Shown here piece after piece: positions 1 to 8,437 of a stretch of 64,000 nt of DNA. Every line of letters begins with the position of its first letter. Position 1 is the stretch's first letter. The notes under the pieces were generated by a model. It saw only the letters and a program-made list of their open reading frames with translations, ran no database searches and was not told where the DNA came from. The position numbers and the translations under genes are program-made. Source of the stretch: RGIG3178 sp963674495 (lineage in GTDB: Bacteria; Bacillota; Clostridia; Christensenellales; QAND01); the NCBI GenBank assembly GCA_963674495.2, contig CAXXLG010000002.1:372001-436000 (forward strand), read 5' to 3'.

Positions 1-184
1 GCATGCCGCCCAAAAGCGAAGCTGCAAGGCTGGCATCCCCGGAAGAACCGCTTTGATCCAATGAGGCCCCATACCTTTTGGACATAGATAGGATTTCTGC
101 AAACGAACCACCGAGGGATGATTCCTCCGCTTGACGATTCAGCTGTTGTGTAGCCCATCGTTGTGCAACGGCAGATACTTCCAT
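1..184 (-). CDS. Partial gene at window edge, divergent from the chemotaxis operon
   Basis: An open frame on the minus strand runs from an ATG at 184 off the left edge, giving at least 61 residues. It begins MEVSAVAQRWATQQLNRQ and continues with a Ser/Gly/Ala-rich stretch. GGGAGC lies about 8 nt before the ATG, and a SigD-like promoter sits further upstream at 239-266. The visible part has no catalytic motif. The polar, low-complexity N-terminus would suit a lytic transglycosylase or a flagellum-linked protein, but that is a guess from composition and neighbourhood. The reading frame and ribosome site are what is seen; the function is unknown. Confidence 0.5.
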   Translation of the reverse strand, partial: MEVSAVAQRWATQQLNRQAEESSLGGSFAEILSMSKRYGASLDQSGSSGDASLAASLLGGM

Positions 185-238
185 ACAAAGCTCCCGCTCT
201 CTCATTTTAGTTTTGAAACCATAAACGCTTCTGCTTAT

Positions 239-266
239 ATATCGGCTCATCCGGCTGCATTCTTTA
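239..266 (-). promoter_or_regulatory. SigD/sigma-28-like promoter for the divergent left-edge gene
   Basis: Read on the minus strand there is TAAA, a 16-nt spacer, then GCCGATAT. This is close to the sigma-28/SigD consensus (TAAA, about 15 nt, GCCGATAA). It ends 54 nt before the start codon at 184. Motility and chemotaxis genes commonly use this sigma factor. The assignment is by motif only. Confidence 0.5.
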
Positions 267-447
267 ACGTAAATGAACCGTCCTCTGTCCGTCCGTATGT
301 TTTGTTGCTTCTGTCTGGTGCAATCAATTATCACAATAAATACAAATACATCTTCCGTAATCAGTACTTTCCTTGTATTGCTATCTTTAATAATTGTCAT
401 AAATTGCACCGGACCAGCCTTGCCGAATCTGACACTTCGATAAGCCC

Positions 448-474
448 TAAATATTTTTTCAAATCTATCGATAT
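448..474 (+). promoter_or_regulatory. SigD/sigma-28-like promoter of the chemotaxis operon
   Basis: TAAA at 448-451, a 15-nt spacer, then ATCGATAT at 467-474, which fits the SigD pattern with one mismatch in the -10 core. It lies about 40 nt upstream of the preferred cheC start and mirrors a similar motif on the other strand at 239-266, so the 185-516 gap reads as a divergent motility promoter region. Confidence 0.5.
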
Positions 475-516
475 AGTACACAGTGAACCGTGACAAAGCG
501 CACGAGAAAGGCAGCC

Positions 517-1143
517 ATGCTCAAACCAAATGAATTCAATGAAAATCAACTGGATTTTTTTAAGGAATTGCAGAATATCGGCGGTAGCCATGCCGTGACA
601 GCACTGTCCACTCTTTTGGGACAATCCATCACAATCCGCGTTCCCCGCGCGCAGCTTTTCTCTTTTGAGAACATTTGCGACGTGGTGGAAGGCCCCGAAA
701 CGCTGGTCACCGCCCTGCTCATTGAACTTTCCGGCGAGATCAACGGATGCATTCTGTTGATTCAAAAGGCAGAGGATTCGCGCCTGCTTGCGCAGGCTTT
801 GCTCCAGTCAATGGGCATGGAAGAGGAAGCAAATCAGGATGAACTGTTCAGTGAAATGCAACTTTCCGCGCTGCTGGAGGTATCAAACATCCTTTCAGGA
901 TCGTTCGTTACCGCCATCGCTTCACTGTCTGGACTTCGCATCGATTGTTCTGTTCCCCATATGGCCGTCGATTACGCCGCGGCTGTCATGAATCTGCCTG
1001 CGACCATGTACGGGGATTACGGCGATACGGTTTTGTTTCTGCAAACCCAATTCGACAGCGAAAGAGCAAGTATGCCTGGGCACTTCTTCCTCATCCCGGA
1101 CGTACCGTCATTCGATTTGTTGATCCGGAAAATGAGGGTATAG
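517..1143 (+). CDS. cheC: Chemotaxis protein CheC (CheY-P phosphatase family)
   Basis: A 208-residue protein with two related helical motifs typical of the CheC/CheX/FliY phosphatases: ELQNIGGSHAVTALS near residue 17 and EVSNILSGSFVTAIASL near residue 120. Each holds the Glu and Asn used to dephosphorylate CheY-P. It would act in the cytoplasm and partner with CheD, the next gene. I chose the ATG at 517, which has AGAAAGG 5 nt upstream. The frame is also open from a GTG at 490, which has no ribosome site. The stop is 3 nt before cheD, so the two are co-translated. Family identity is firm; whether phosphatase or CheD-regulator activity dominates cannot be told. Confidence 0.9.
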   Translation: MLKPNEFNENQLDFFKELQNIGGSHAVTALSTLLGQSITIRVPRAQLFSFENICDVVEGPETLVTALLIELSGEINGCILLIQKAEDSRLLAQALLQSMGMEEEANQDELFSEMQLSALLEVSNILSGSFVTAIASLSGLRIDCSVPHMAVDYAAAVMNLPATMYGDYGDTVLFLQTQFDSERASMPGHFFLIPDVPSFDLLIRKMRV

Positions 1144-1146
1144 CAT

Positions 1147-1626
1147 ATGGCAAACTTTTATATTGGCATAGCGGATTGCAAGGTTGCCAGATCCCCGGAT
1201 ACGTTGACCACCCTTGGTTTGGGATCATGCGTCGGCTTGGTGCTATTCGACGCCGTTGTAAAAATCGGAGGCATGGTACATATCATGCTGCCCATTGCCA
1301 AAGAAGACGTTACCAACAGAGCCAAATACGCGGACACGGGCCTAGAACTCCTCCTACGGGAGGTTCTTGCCCTCGGTGCAAGCCGCAGGCGTATTGGCGC
1401 TAAACTGGCAGGCGGCGCAAACATGTTTGGCACTTCCACGCAAAACGATATGTTGCGCGTCGGGGAACGGAATGTGTCCATATGCCACCAATTGCTCCGC
1501 GCATATAACATTCCCATCCATGCGGAGGAAACCGGCGGCAATACGGGCAGGACCATTGAATTCTCATGCCATACGGGCGAACTCAAGATTCGCACGGCGT
1601 GGCCGCGTACGGAAAGAATAATTTGA
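1147..1626 (+). CDS. cheD: Chemoreceptor glutamine deamidase CheD
   Basis: A 159-residue protein that deamidates, and may demethylate, glutamines on chemoreceptors. The catalytic triad expected from Thermotoga CheD is visible: Cys28 in GLGSCVG, His45 in MVHIMLP, and a Thr (21 or 22) in TTLGLGS. The later KLAGGANMFG and EETGGNTGRTI blocks are also family hallmarks. The start follows cheC by 3 nt, with GAGGG upstream. The length matches the family. Its likely substrate in this window is the receptor at 5946-7988. Confidence 0.95.
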   Translation: MANFYIGIADCKVARSPDTLTTLGLGSCVGLVLFDAVVKIGGMVHIMLPIAKEDVTNRAKYADTGLELLLREVLALGASRRRIGAKLAGGANMFGTSTQNDMLRVGERNVSICHQLLRAYNIPIHAEETGGNTGRTIEFSCHTGELKIRTAWPRTERII

Positions 1627-1667
1627 ATGTGATATGAATTGTTTTAACCATCTATGAAGGAGGACGT

Positions 1668-2027
1668 ATGATGAAAAAAGTAATGGTCGTGGACGACGCC
1701 GCATTTATGCGGATATCCATCAAAAATATCCTAGTGAAAAACGGGTATGACGTGTGCTGCGAGGCAGAAAATGGCTCCGTCGCCATTGCAAAGTACAAGG
1801 AAATGCAGCCTGATATTGTAACCATGGATATCACTATGCCGGAAATGGACGGCCTATCGAGCATCAAGGAAATACTCGCCTACAATCCCCAGGCGAATGT
1901 GATCATGGTCTCTGCAATGGGACAGGAAAGTATGGTGCGCGAAGCCATCGTATCGGGCGCCAAGGGCTTCATCGTAAAACCTTTCAAGGAGGATGTTATC
2001 CTCTCGGCATTTAAAAATATTCCATAA
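1668..2027 (+). CDS. cheY: Chemotaxis response regulator CheY
   Basis: A single 119-residue receiver domain with no output domain. The acid pocket is Asp9/Asp10, the phospho-acceptor is Asp54 (TMDITMP), the switch residue is Ser82 and the conserved Lys is Lys104 (FIVKPF). GAAGGAGGACGT stands directly before the ATG pair at 1668, making this one of the strongest ribosome sites in the operon. It sits between cheD and cheA. In the Bacillus-type pathway it would be phosphorylated by CheA and dephosphorylated by CheC. A start one codon later is equally possible. Confidence 0.93.
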   Translation: MMKKVMVVDDAAFMRISIKNILVKNGYDVCCEAENGSVAIAKYKEMQPDIVTMDITMPEMDGLSSIKEILAYNPQANVIMVSAMGQESMVREAIVSGAKGFIVKPFKEDVILSAFKNIP

Positions 2028-2078
2028 GCCTCTTTTTAGGGTTAAAGAAGAATAAACGATAAAGGATTGAATGCAATC

Positions 2079-4094
2079 ATGTCGATAAACGATTCGCTTT
2101 TGGATGTATACGTATACGAAAATTTGCAGCTTTTGGATCAACTGGATGATCTGTTGATCGCCGGGGAGAAGAACGGCAGTTTCTTGCCTGAGCAAATCAA
2201 TGCGATTTTCAGGTTTCTTCATACCATCAAGGGCTCGTCCGGAATGATGGGCTATGAAGAATTGACCAAGCTTTCCCACAGCATGGAGGATCTGTTCTCC
2301 TATTTACGGGAAAACGACGGACAGCAAACCGATCATAGAAAAATCTGCGATCTCGTTTTCGCCGCGGGGGATTTTTTGCGTAGCGAAATCGAAGGGCTTC
2401 AAAACGGTACCGTACCGCAAAAAAAGGCAGATGCGTTGGTCAGCCAGATCGAAGCGTATTACAATGCGTTGAAAAGCAACGGCGATGCGGATCCCATCGC
2501 AACAGAAGCCTTGCCACCCGATACGGATCTTGAAAAGGATGAAGCGGGCGCACCTACGATATGCGGCCATGTGATCAGGGTCAAAGTGTTCTTCCAAAAG
2601 GACAGCAAGATGGAGAATGTCCGCGCCTTCGGCATCGTAAAATCCCTGGAAGGCCTATACCATAAAATCTCGACGCTGCCGGAAGACATCTTAAGCAACC
2701 AAAGCGAAGATGAAATCATAACAAACGGGTTTACCCTGTACGTAGATACGACTGAATCCCTTCAAGACATTGAAAAGAAAATTCGAGAAACATTTTTCAT
2801 TCATTCGTTGGAAATCGATAGGATGCAGGAAGCGGAGCAGAATCTTCTGCCCCTGTTCTATAAGTCATTACAGCAGAAACAAGCAACCACATCGAAGCAG
2901 GCCGCCAATCAAGATACACATGCGGTTCAGAAGCAAAATTATATGAGCGTCAAGCTTGAAAAGCTGGATAACCTGATGGATCTTGTGGGTGAGATCGTTA
3001 TCACCGAAAGCACCGTGCTAAAAAATCCGGAAATCACCGGATTGCATCTGGAATCGTTTGAAAAGGCATCCCGACAACTACGTAAGCTCACCGACGAGTT
3101 GCAGGACATTGTCATGTCCATCCGTATGGTGCCCATCTCTGCGACGTTCCACCGAATGGAGCGCATCGTGCGCGATATGAGCAGGAAGATCGACAAGGAG
3201 GTCAATCTGTTCATCAGCGGCGAGGATACGGAAATAGACAAAAACGTCATTGACGTGCTGGTGGATCCGCTGATGCACATCGTGCGCAATAGCATGGACC
3301 ATGGGATTGAACCGAGGGACGAACGCATACAAAACGGAAAGAATCCGGTGGGCGCCATATCTCTGGATGCAAAAAACACCGGTGGCGATGTGATCATCAC
3401 CATTAAGGACGACGGAAAGGGTTTGGACCGCGCGGCGCTAATCAAAAAGGGCTTAGAGAAGGGCCTTTTAAAAAAACCGGAAACCGAGATCACCGACAAG
3501 GAGGCATACGGCCTCATATACAAAGCGGGTTTCTCTACCAATGATACCGTAACGGAGTTTTCCGGCCGCGGCGTCGGTCTGGACGTTGCTTTGAAAAATG
3601 TCGAGAAAATCGGCGGCTCATTGTCTATCGACAGCACGTCCGGCGAAGGCGTCACCGTGCAGATTCGCATTCCACTAACACTGGCCATCATCCCAGGCAT
3701 GCAGGTTTCCGTGGGAGACTATAGCTATGTGTTGCCTATTTTAAACATCAAACAGTCCTTCAAACCACAAAAGGACGAGGTCTTCACCGATCCGGATCGC
3801 AACGAGATGATATTGATGCGCAATGAAGTCTATCCCGTATACCGCCTGCACAGGCTGTTCGACATCGACACACCCGTAACACAGTTCGAGGACGGTATCC
3901 TGATGGTAATGGAAGCCGATCAACAAACCTACTGCCTGTTTGTCGATCAGTTGATTGGTGAACAACAGACAGTCATTAAACCCATGCCTTTGTATATCTC
4001 TCGTACGATGGGTTGGATCAACGGCATTGCGGGCTGCACAATTTTGGGTGACGGCAACATCAGTCTTATTTTGGATGTTAACGGACTGGTGTAG
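2079..4094 (+). CDS. cheA: Chemotaxis histidine kinase CheA
   Basis: A 671-residue soluble kinase with the domains in the usual order. The N-terminal Hpt domain carries phospho-acceptor His48 (FLHTIKGSSGMMG). A CheY-binding/linker region follows (about 170-260), then a dimerisation helix pair (about 295-370, MDLVGEIVITES). The ATPase shows N box HIVRNSMDHGIEPRD, G1 DDGKGLD and G2 GRGVGLDVA. A CheW-like C-terminus completes it. The ATG at 2079 is preferred because the TTG at 2067 lies on top of AAAGG. It passes phosphate to CheY and couples to receptors through CheW (5439). Full length, no lesions. Confidence 0.95.
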   Translation: MSINDSLLDVYVYENLQLLDQLDDLLIAGEKNGSFLPEQINAIFRFLHTIKGSSGMMGYEELTKLSHSMEDLFSYLRENDGQQTDHRKICDLVFAAGDFLRSEIEGLQNGTVPQKKADALVSQIEAYYNALKSNGDADPIATEALPPDTDLEKDEAGAPTICGHVIRVKVFFQKDSKMENVRAFGIVKSLEGLYHKISTLPEDILSNQSEDEIITNGFTLYVDTTESLQDIEKKIRETFFIHSLEIDRMQEAEQNLLPLFYKSLQQKQATTSKQAANQDTHAVQKQNYMSVKLEKLDNLMDLVGEIVITESTVLKNPEITGLHLESFEKASRQLRKLTDELQDIVMSIRMVPISATFHRMERIVRDMSRKIDKEVNLFISGEDTEIDKNVIDVLVDPLMHIVRNSMDHGIEPRDERIQNGKNPVGAISLDAKNTGGDVIITIKDDGKGLDRAALIKKGLEKGLLKKPETEITDKEAYGLIYKAGFSTNDTVTEFSGRGVGLDVALKNVEKIGGSLSIDSTSGEGVTVQIRIPLTLAIIPGMQVSVGDYSYVLPILNIKQSFKPQKDEVFTDPDRNEMILMRNEVYPVYRLHRLFDIDTPVTQFEDGILMVMEADQQTYCLFVDQLIGEQQTVIKPMPLYISRTMGWINGIAGCTILGDGNISLILDVNGLV

Positions 4095-4145
4095 CGCTTT
4101 GTGACAAGCATTATAGTGACGATGGCATATGGAGGCGAGCGCAGC

Positions 4146-5216
4146 ATGCGATATGTACCGATAAACTGTTTGCATCCGGGACATCTGTTGGCGTCTGACT
4201 TGGTTTTGGGTGAAAACCGGTTTGTGTTGCGCCAAGGTGCGGAATTGACGCCACAGTTGATCTCCCGCCTGCGTACGCTTGGATTTCAGGGTGTCTATAT
4301 TCACGATGAGATATCCAGGAATATTCAGGTTACAAGCATCCTCAGTGACCAATTGAAAAGCACCATGAAAGGAAATTTGCGACACCTGTATAGCTGTGCA
4401 AAATCCGGATTGGACAAAAGAATCAACGCCCATTTGAACGGACTGGACAACATCATATCAGACATGGTAAACGAAATAGTAAACAACCAAAACCTTATGG
4501 TCAATATCTTTGATCTGCGTACCTACGATGATTATACCTTCAGTCATAGTCTCAATGTTGCCGTAATCTCCGTCGTCATTGGCTCGGCCTTGGGATTCGA
4601 TCGGCCTGAACTCCACGATCTGGCCATGGGGGCCATTGTACACGATATTGGGAAGGTATTCATTGACAAAAGGATTATCAATAAGCCCGATAAACTCTCG
4701 GATGATGAATTTTCTGTCGTCAAGCGCCACAGCAATCTGGGTTATGTCTATTTAAGTGATAAGCTCGAATCACAAAGGGCCAAGCAAGTTATTCTTACGC
4801 ATCATGAGCACTATGACGGCGGTGGATATCCATTCGGTCTCAGCGGAGAGAATATCCCTGTTATGGGAAGGATCGTCTGCATCGCCGATGTGTATGATGC
4901 ATTAATCTCCGACCGCCCTTATCGGTCCGCCCTTTCGCCTTCCAACGCTTTCGAATACATCATGAGCCAAAACGGCATCCTGTTTGAGCCTAAAATCGTC
5001 GAAGCATTTACCCACAAGGTCTCGCCTTATGTGGTGGGCACCTGCGTACGGTTGAGCACAGATGATATTGCCATTGTGGTCGCCAACCACGAGTCATGCA
5101 GTCTTCGGCCCGTTGTTCAAATCTTACACAATAACACGCTGACCAGCGAATGCATCGATCTGGCCCACGACTCCACCAGCTTGAACATCACCATCAAGGA
5201 AATCGTCGATCTGTAG
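4146..5216 (+). CDS. HD-GYP domain protein, predicted cyclic-di-GMP phosphodiesterase
   Basis: A 356-residue protein whose C-terminal two thirds is an HD-GYP phosphohydrolase. Visible motifs are FSHSLNVA (metal-binding His), IVHDIGKV (the HD pair), a later RHSNLGY, HHEHYDGGGYP (the GYP signature) and IADVYDAL. The N-terminal about 110 residues lack recognised sensor motifs. The start at 4146 has GGAGG 10 nt upstream and overrides a longer GTG frame. It lies inside the chemotaxis operon between cheA and cheW, so it probably lowers cyclic-di-GMP when motility is on; that role is inferred. The metal-binding residues look intact. Confidence 0.85.
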   Translation: MRYVPINCLHPGHLLASDLVLGENRFVLRQGAELTPQLISRLRTLGFQGVYIHDEISRNIQVTSILSDQLKSTMKGNLRHLYSCAKSGLDKRINAHLNGLDNIISDMVNEIVNNQNLMVNIFDLRTYDDYTFSHSLNVAVISVVIGSALGFDRPELHDLAMGAIVHDIGKVFIDKRIINKPDKLSDDEFSVVKRHSNLGYVYLSDKLESQRAKQVILTHHEHYDGGGYPFGLSGENIPVMGRIVCIADVYDALISDRPYRSALSPSNAFEYIMSQNGILFEPKIVEAFTHKVSPYVVGTCVRLSTDDIAIVVANHESCSLRPVVQILHNNTLTSECIDLAHDSTSLNITIKEIVDL

Positions 5217-5373
5217 GATGTTGATCAAGCGGCACACAGCGCACCCTTGATCATTGTGAAGTAAATACACATCATTTCAATGCATATACATGCTTATTCG
5301 GCAAAACAAAGAGCCATATATTCCGCCGCTCTGATCAAGTAGCAATAATTTATTGTTCAGTACGCTTTGATAC

Positions 5374-5400
5374 TAATGTTTTTACAAATAGTAACGATAG
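5374..5400 (+). promoter_or_regulatory. Weak SigD-like internal promoter ahead of cheW
   Basis: The 222-nt gap between the HD-GYP gene and cheW is the largest in the operon. It holds TAAT, 15 nt, AACGATAG, a degenerate match to the sigma-28 pattern. It could give cheW and the receptor extra transcription. Weak motif evidence only; the rest of the gap shows nothing. Confidence 0.25.
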
Positions 5401-5438
5401 AATAGGCAGGCACGCGATTTTCAATTAGGAGGAACGAA

Positions 5439-5933
5439 ATGGCTGAATTTCAAAGGGATCTTTCCAATGAAGCCGAGGACACACAGCATGGCAGATATCT
5501 CATGTTTGCATTGGGCAATGAAGATTTCGGCATTGAAATCAAGTATGTCACCGAGATCATCGGCATGCAGCCCATTATGACGCTACCGGAAGTCCCAGAT
5601 TATATCAAGGGCGTTATCAACCTTCGCGGGAAGATCATTCCCGTTATCGATATCCGGCTTAAATTCAAAAAGGATGCGATCGCTTACACGGACAGAACGT
5701 GCATCATCGTCATCGATACAAATGAACTGTCTGTCGGGCTTATCGTGGACAATGTGGCGGAAGTTGTCGGCATTGATGATGAAAACATTGTACCTCCGCC
5801 TGCTATTAATACCGGTGCGAACAACAGATACATGCAGGGCATCGGCAAGTTAGGGGATAAAATATCTCTTCTGCTAGACTGTCGAAAACTTTTTTTGAAC
5901 GACGAAATACAACTATTAACCAATACAAATTAG
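5439..5933 (+). CDS. cheW: Chemotaxis coupling protein CheW
   Basis: A 164-residue single CheW domain. It starts with an acidic leader and GRYLMFALGNEDFGIEIKYV, followed by the conserved INLRGKIIPVID and the late GIGKLGDKISLLLD. It bridges receptors and CheA. TTAGGAGG lies 6 nt before the ATG. It ends 12 nt before the receptor gene, so the two are co-transcribed. Confidence 0.95.
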   Translation: MAEFQRDLSNEAEDTQHGRYLMFALGNEDFGIEIKYVTEIIGMQPIMTLPEVPDYIKGVINLRGKIIPVIDIRLKFKKDAIAYTDRTCIIVIDTNELSVGLIVDNVAEVVGIDDENIVPPPAINTGANNRYMQGIGKLGDKISLLLDCRKLFLNDEIQLLTNTN

Positions 5934-5945
5934 GGGGAAGAACAA

Positions 5946-7988
5946 ATGAAGTGGTTTACCAATCTGAGGATAGCGACAAAACTGATCGCAGGGTTTATGC
6001 TGATTGCCTTTATGACGGCAGCGATGGGCGTGTTCACGTTGATCAACATTAAGTCGCTCGACAATTCGTCTAAGCATCTTTACGAGAACATGATGGTGCC
6101 CAGTGAAAGCGCGGCTATGATCAGCATTAACTTTCAAAGAATACTGGTTTATCTTCGGCAGGGTTTGTTAATGGAAGATACGGCCGGTATGCAAGCCGAA
6201 TTTGACAAAATCTCTGCGCTAAGCAATGAAATCACCACATACGCAGCGGACTTTGAAGCAAGCATTGAAGCCACCGAAGAGATGCAGCAGCTATTAGAGG
6301 AGTTGAACAGCGCAAGGGCGGTTTTTATTCCACTGATGAACCAAGCTATGGAAATGGCCCTGTCCGGACAAAAAGCGGAAGCAATTGCTCTTCTTTCAGA
6401 TACAGGGGAAGCGGGCATCGCCGCGGATGTTGAACGGGAGGTCATAGACAGAATTCTGACTGCCCAGATCCAAAACGGAGCGACAGCATCCGTCAACAAC
6501 ACGGCGCAGGCCAACAGCGTGGTCACCATTACATTGATCGTTATGGGCTTCGTCCTCGTATTTTCGATAGCAATCGGCCTTGTCTTCGCAAAAATGGTCA
6601 GCAAACCCATTAAGGCCGTAGCCAACTGTGCAAAGGCGTTGGCGGCAGGCGATCTGGATGCGCCGCTGAATGTCAAGTCCCAGGATGAAACCGGCCAGCT
6701 CGCGAATACAATCAATCAGGATGTTCGACTGGCTTTCAAAACCATTGAGCATTCTCGCATCGTTTCGGAAAAGCAGGCGGAATATCAATCCGTGGAAGTC
6801 AGCAAATTGCTCGTCAACCTGCAGCAGCTGGCCCGTGGCGATCTCAACTGCGATTTGGCCGTGGAGGAGGCAGATGAGGATACGAAGGGCCTGTATCTGC
6901 TTTTCAACGATATAGCTGATAATTTCGGCGGCGCTGTAAGCACGATCAAGGGGTATATCAAGGAAATCTCCGAAACATTGGCCGAAATTTCCAGGGGAAA
7001 TCTGAGCGTTGCGATTACATCCGATTATAAGGGTGATTTCGTCGAACTGAAGCGGTCGATCAACAACATTGTAGTAGCACTTAACGCGACACTTTCCGAG
7101 ATCAACAATGCAGCCAACCAAGTGTCCACCGGTACGCAGCAGGTGTCCGAGGGCAGCCAGACGATCTCTCAGGGCGCAACCGAGCAGGCCAGCTCAATTG
7201 AGGAACTGTCTGCCACCATAGCCGAAATTGCTTCCCAGACCAAGCAGAACGCGATGAATGCCAACAATGCCAACGAGCTCGCCAACAGTGCCAAGAAGGG
7301 TGCCATCGACGGCAACGTACAGATGAAGGCGCTGCAGAAGGCCATGGAAGAAATCAACGAATCGAGCGAAAACATCTCCAAGATCATTAAAGTAATTGAT
7401 GACATCGCCTTCCAGACAAATATTCTGGCGCTCAATGCAGCGGTTGAGGCAGCACGCGCAGGCGTACACGGCAAGGGCTTTGCGGTTGTGGCGGAGGAGG
7501 TCAGAAACTTGGCAGCCAAGAGTGCCAACGCTGCAAGCGAAACAACTGCATTAATCGAGGGGTCCATTAAAAAAGTCGAAGCAGGAACAAAAATTGCCAA
7601 CGAGACGGCCGGAGCTTTGGGGAACATCGTTGAAGGTGTGGAGAAAGCCGCAGAGCTGGTAGGCGACATCGCCGTAGCCTCCAACGAGCAGGCAACGGGC
7701 ATCACGCAAGTCAACAATGGCATTGATCAATTGTCGCAGGTAGTACAGACCAACTCAGCGACAGCCGAAGAAGCAGCAGCGGCCAGCGAAGAGTTGTCCA
7801 GCCAAGCGAATCTGCTCATGCACATGGTCTCCGAATTCAAACTGCAAAACCAAAGTGAGGAAAATATCAAGCTGGTAGACAATGCATCGGAAAGCGGCCG
7901 TAAATCATCCGACAAATCAAAAGCAAACAAATCAAAGGGTGGCACGCCGCGCATTGCTCTGAACGACGTTGAGTTCGGCAAGTATTAA
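5946..7988 (+). CDS. Methyl-accepting chemotaxis protein
   Basis: A 680-residue transmembrane receptor. TM1 is near residues 12-34, followed by an extracytoplasmic four-helix-bundle-like domain (about 35-188) and TM2 near 190-213. HAMP-type segments follow (about 214-265, with a probable second one near 330-385). The long cytoplasmic coiled coil has its hairpin tip around residue 490, AFQTNILALNAAVEAARAG. Gln/Glu-rich stretches flanking the tip are candidate methylation and CheD deamidation sites. GGGGGAAG precedes the start. A strong terminator follows, closing the operon. The ligand cannot be inferred. Confidence 0.93.
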   Translation: MKWFTNLRIATKLIAGFMLIAFMTAAMGVFTLINIKSLDNSSKHLYENMMVPSESAAMISINFQRILVYLRQGLLMEDTAGMQAEFDKISALSNEITTYAADFEASIEATEEMQQLLEELNSARAVFIPLMNQAMEMALSGQKAEAIALLSDTGEAGIAADVEREVIDRILTAQIQNGATASVNNTAQANSVVTITLIVMGFVLVFSIAIGLVFAKMVSKPIKAVANCAKALAAGDLDAPLNVKSQDETGQLANTINQDVRLAFKTIEHSRIVSEKQAEYQSVEVSKLLVNLQQLARGDLNCDLAVEEADEDTKGLYLLFNDIADNFGGAVSTIKGYIKEISETLAEISRGNLSVAITSDYKGDFVELKRSINNIVVALNATLSEINNAANQVSTGTQQVSEGSQTISQGATEQASSIEELSATIAEIASQTKQNAMNANNANELANSAKKGAIDGNVQMKALQKAMEEINESSENISKIIKVIDDIAFQTNILALNAAVEAARAGVHGKGFAVVAEEVRNLAAKSANAASETTALIEGSIKKVEAGTKIANETAGALGNIVEGVEKAAELVGDIAVASNEQATGITQVNNGIDQLSQVVQTNSATAEEAAAASEELSSQANLLMHMVSEFKLQNQSEENIKLVDNASESGRKSSDKSKANKSKGGTPRIALNDVEFGKY

Positions 7989-8031
7989 TCGACGATTGGA
8001 TGATCTTGTTATCCCAAACGCCGCTCATCTT

Positions 8032-8068
8032 AGAAGGCCCCGTTTCTATCGAAGCGGAGCCTTCTTTT
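8032..8068 (+). terminator. Rho-independent terminator of the chemotaxis operon
   Basis: AGAAGGCCCCGTTTC pairs with GAAGCGGAGCCTTCT around a 4-nt loop, with one or two mismatches, followed by TTTTAT. It is 44 nt after the receptor stop codon. Confidence 0.85.
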
Positions 8069-8378
8069 ATCACAATACGAATTTTAATTTCTCCCTTTGA
8101 AAAGGTCGCTCTTGATCGTATAGCTGTATCGCATGCCTAAACCCCTGGAATTTGTTTCATGTTATGTGCGATGGGAAATCCACTTAGCAAATCGTAGAAA
8201 GCCGTTCTCTCGGGTTATTATTGGCAACGGCGATGGAACTCGAAAACACGGCACGCCGTATATGAACGGAATTCTCGACCCACTGAACTGCGTAGCCCCA
8301 AATTGCGACCACGAATGACAGCGGGATGGAATGTACACTTTTGTACGCATATAAAACTCCCTGCCGCATCTGTCTTGT

Positions 8379-8407
8379 TTGAGTTTTACGGCACAATTGC
8401 GTATAAT
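8379..8407 (+). promoter_or_regulatory. SigA-type promoter of the alcohol dehydrogenase gene
   Basis: TTGAGT at 8379-8384, a 17-nt spacer, then a perfect TATAAT at 8402-8407, 30 nt before the ATG. The rest of the 8070-8378 gap shows no gene-like frame. Confidence 0.6.
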
Positions 8408-8437
8408 ATAAATCAAAGATAATGGGGAGGAACTGCC

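Noticed and set aside
131..493. 120-residue plus-strand frame ahead of cheC
   Set aside because: No ribosome site, and it overlaps two promoter-like motifs and the divergent left-edge gene; composition looks non-coding.
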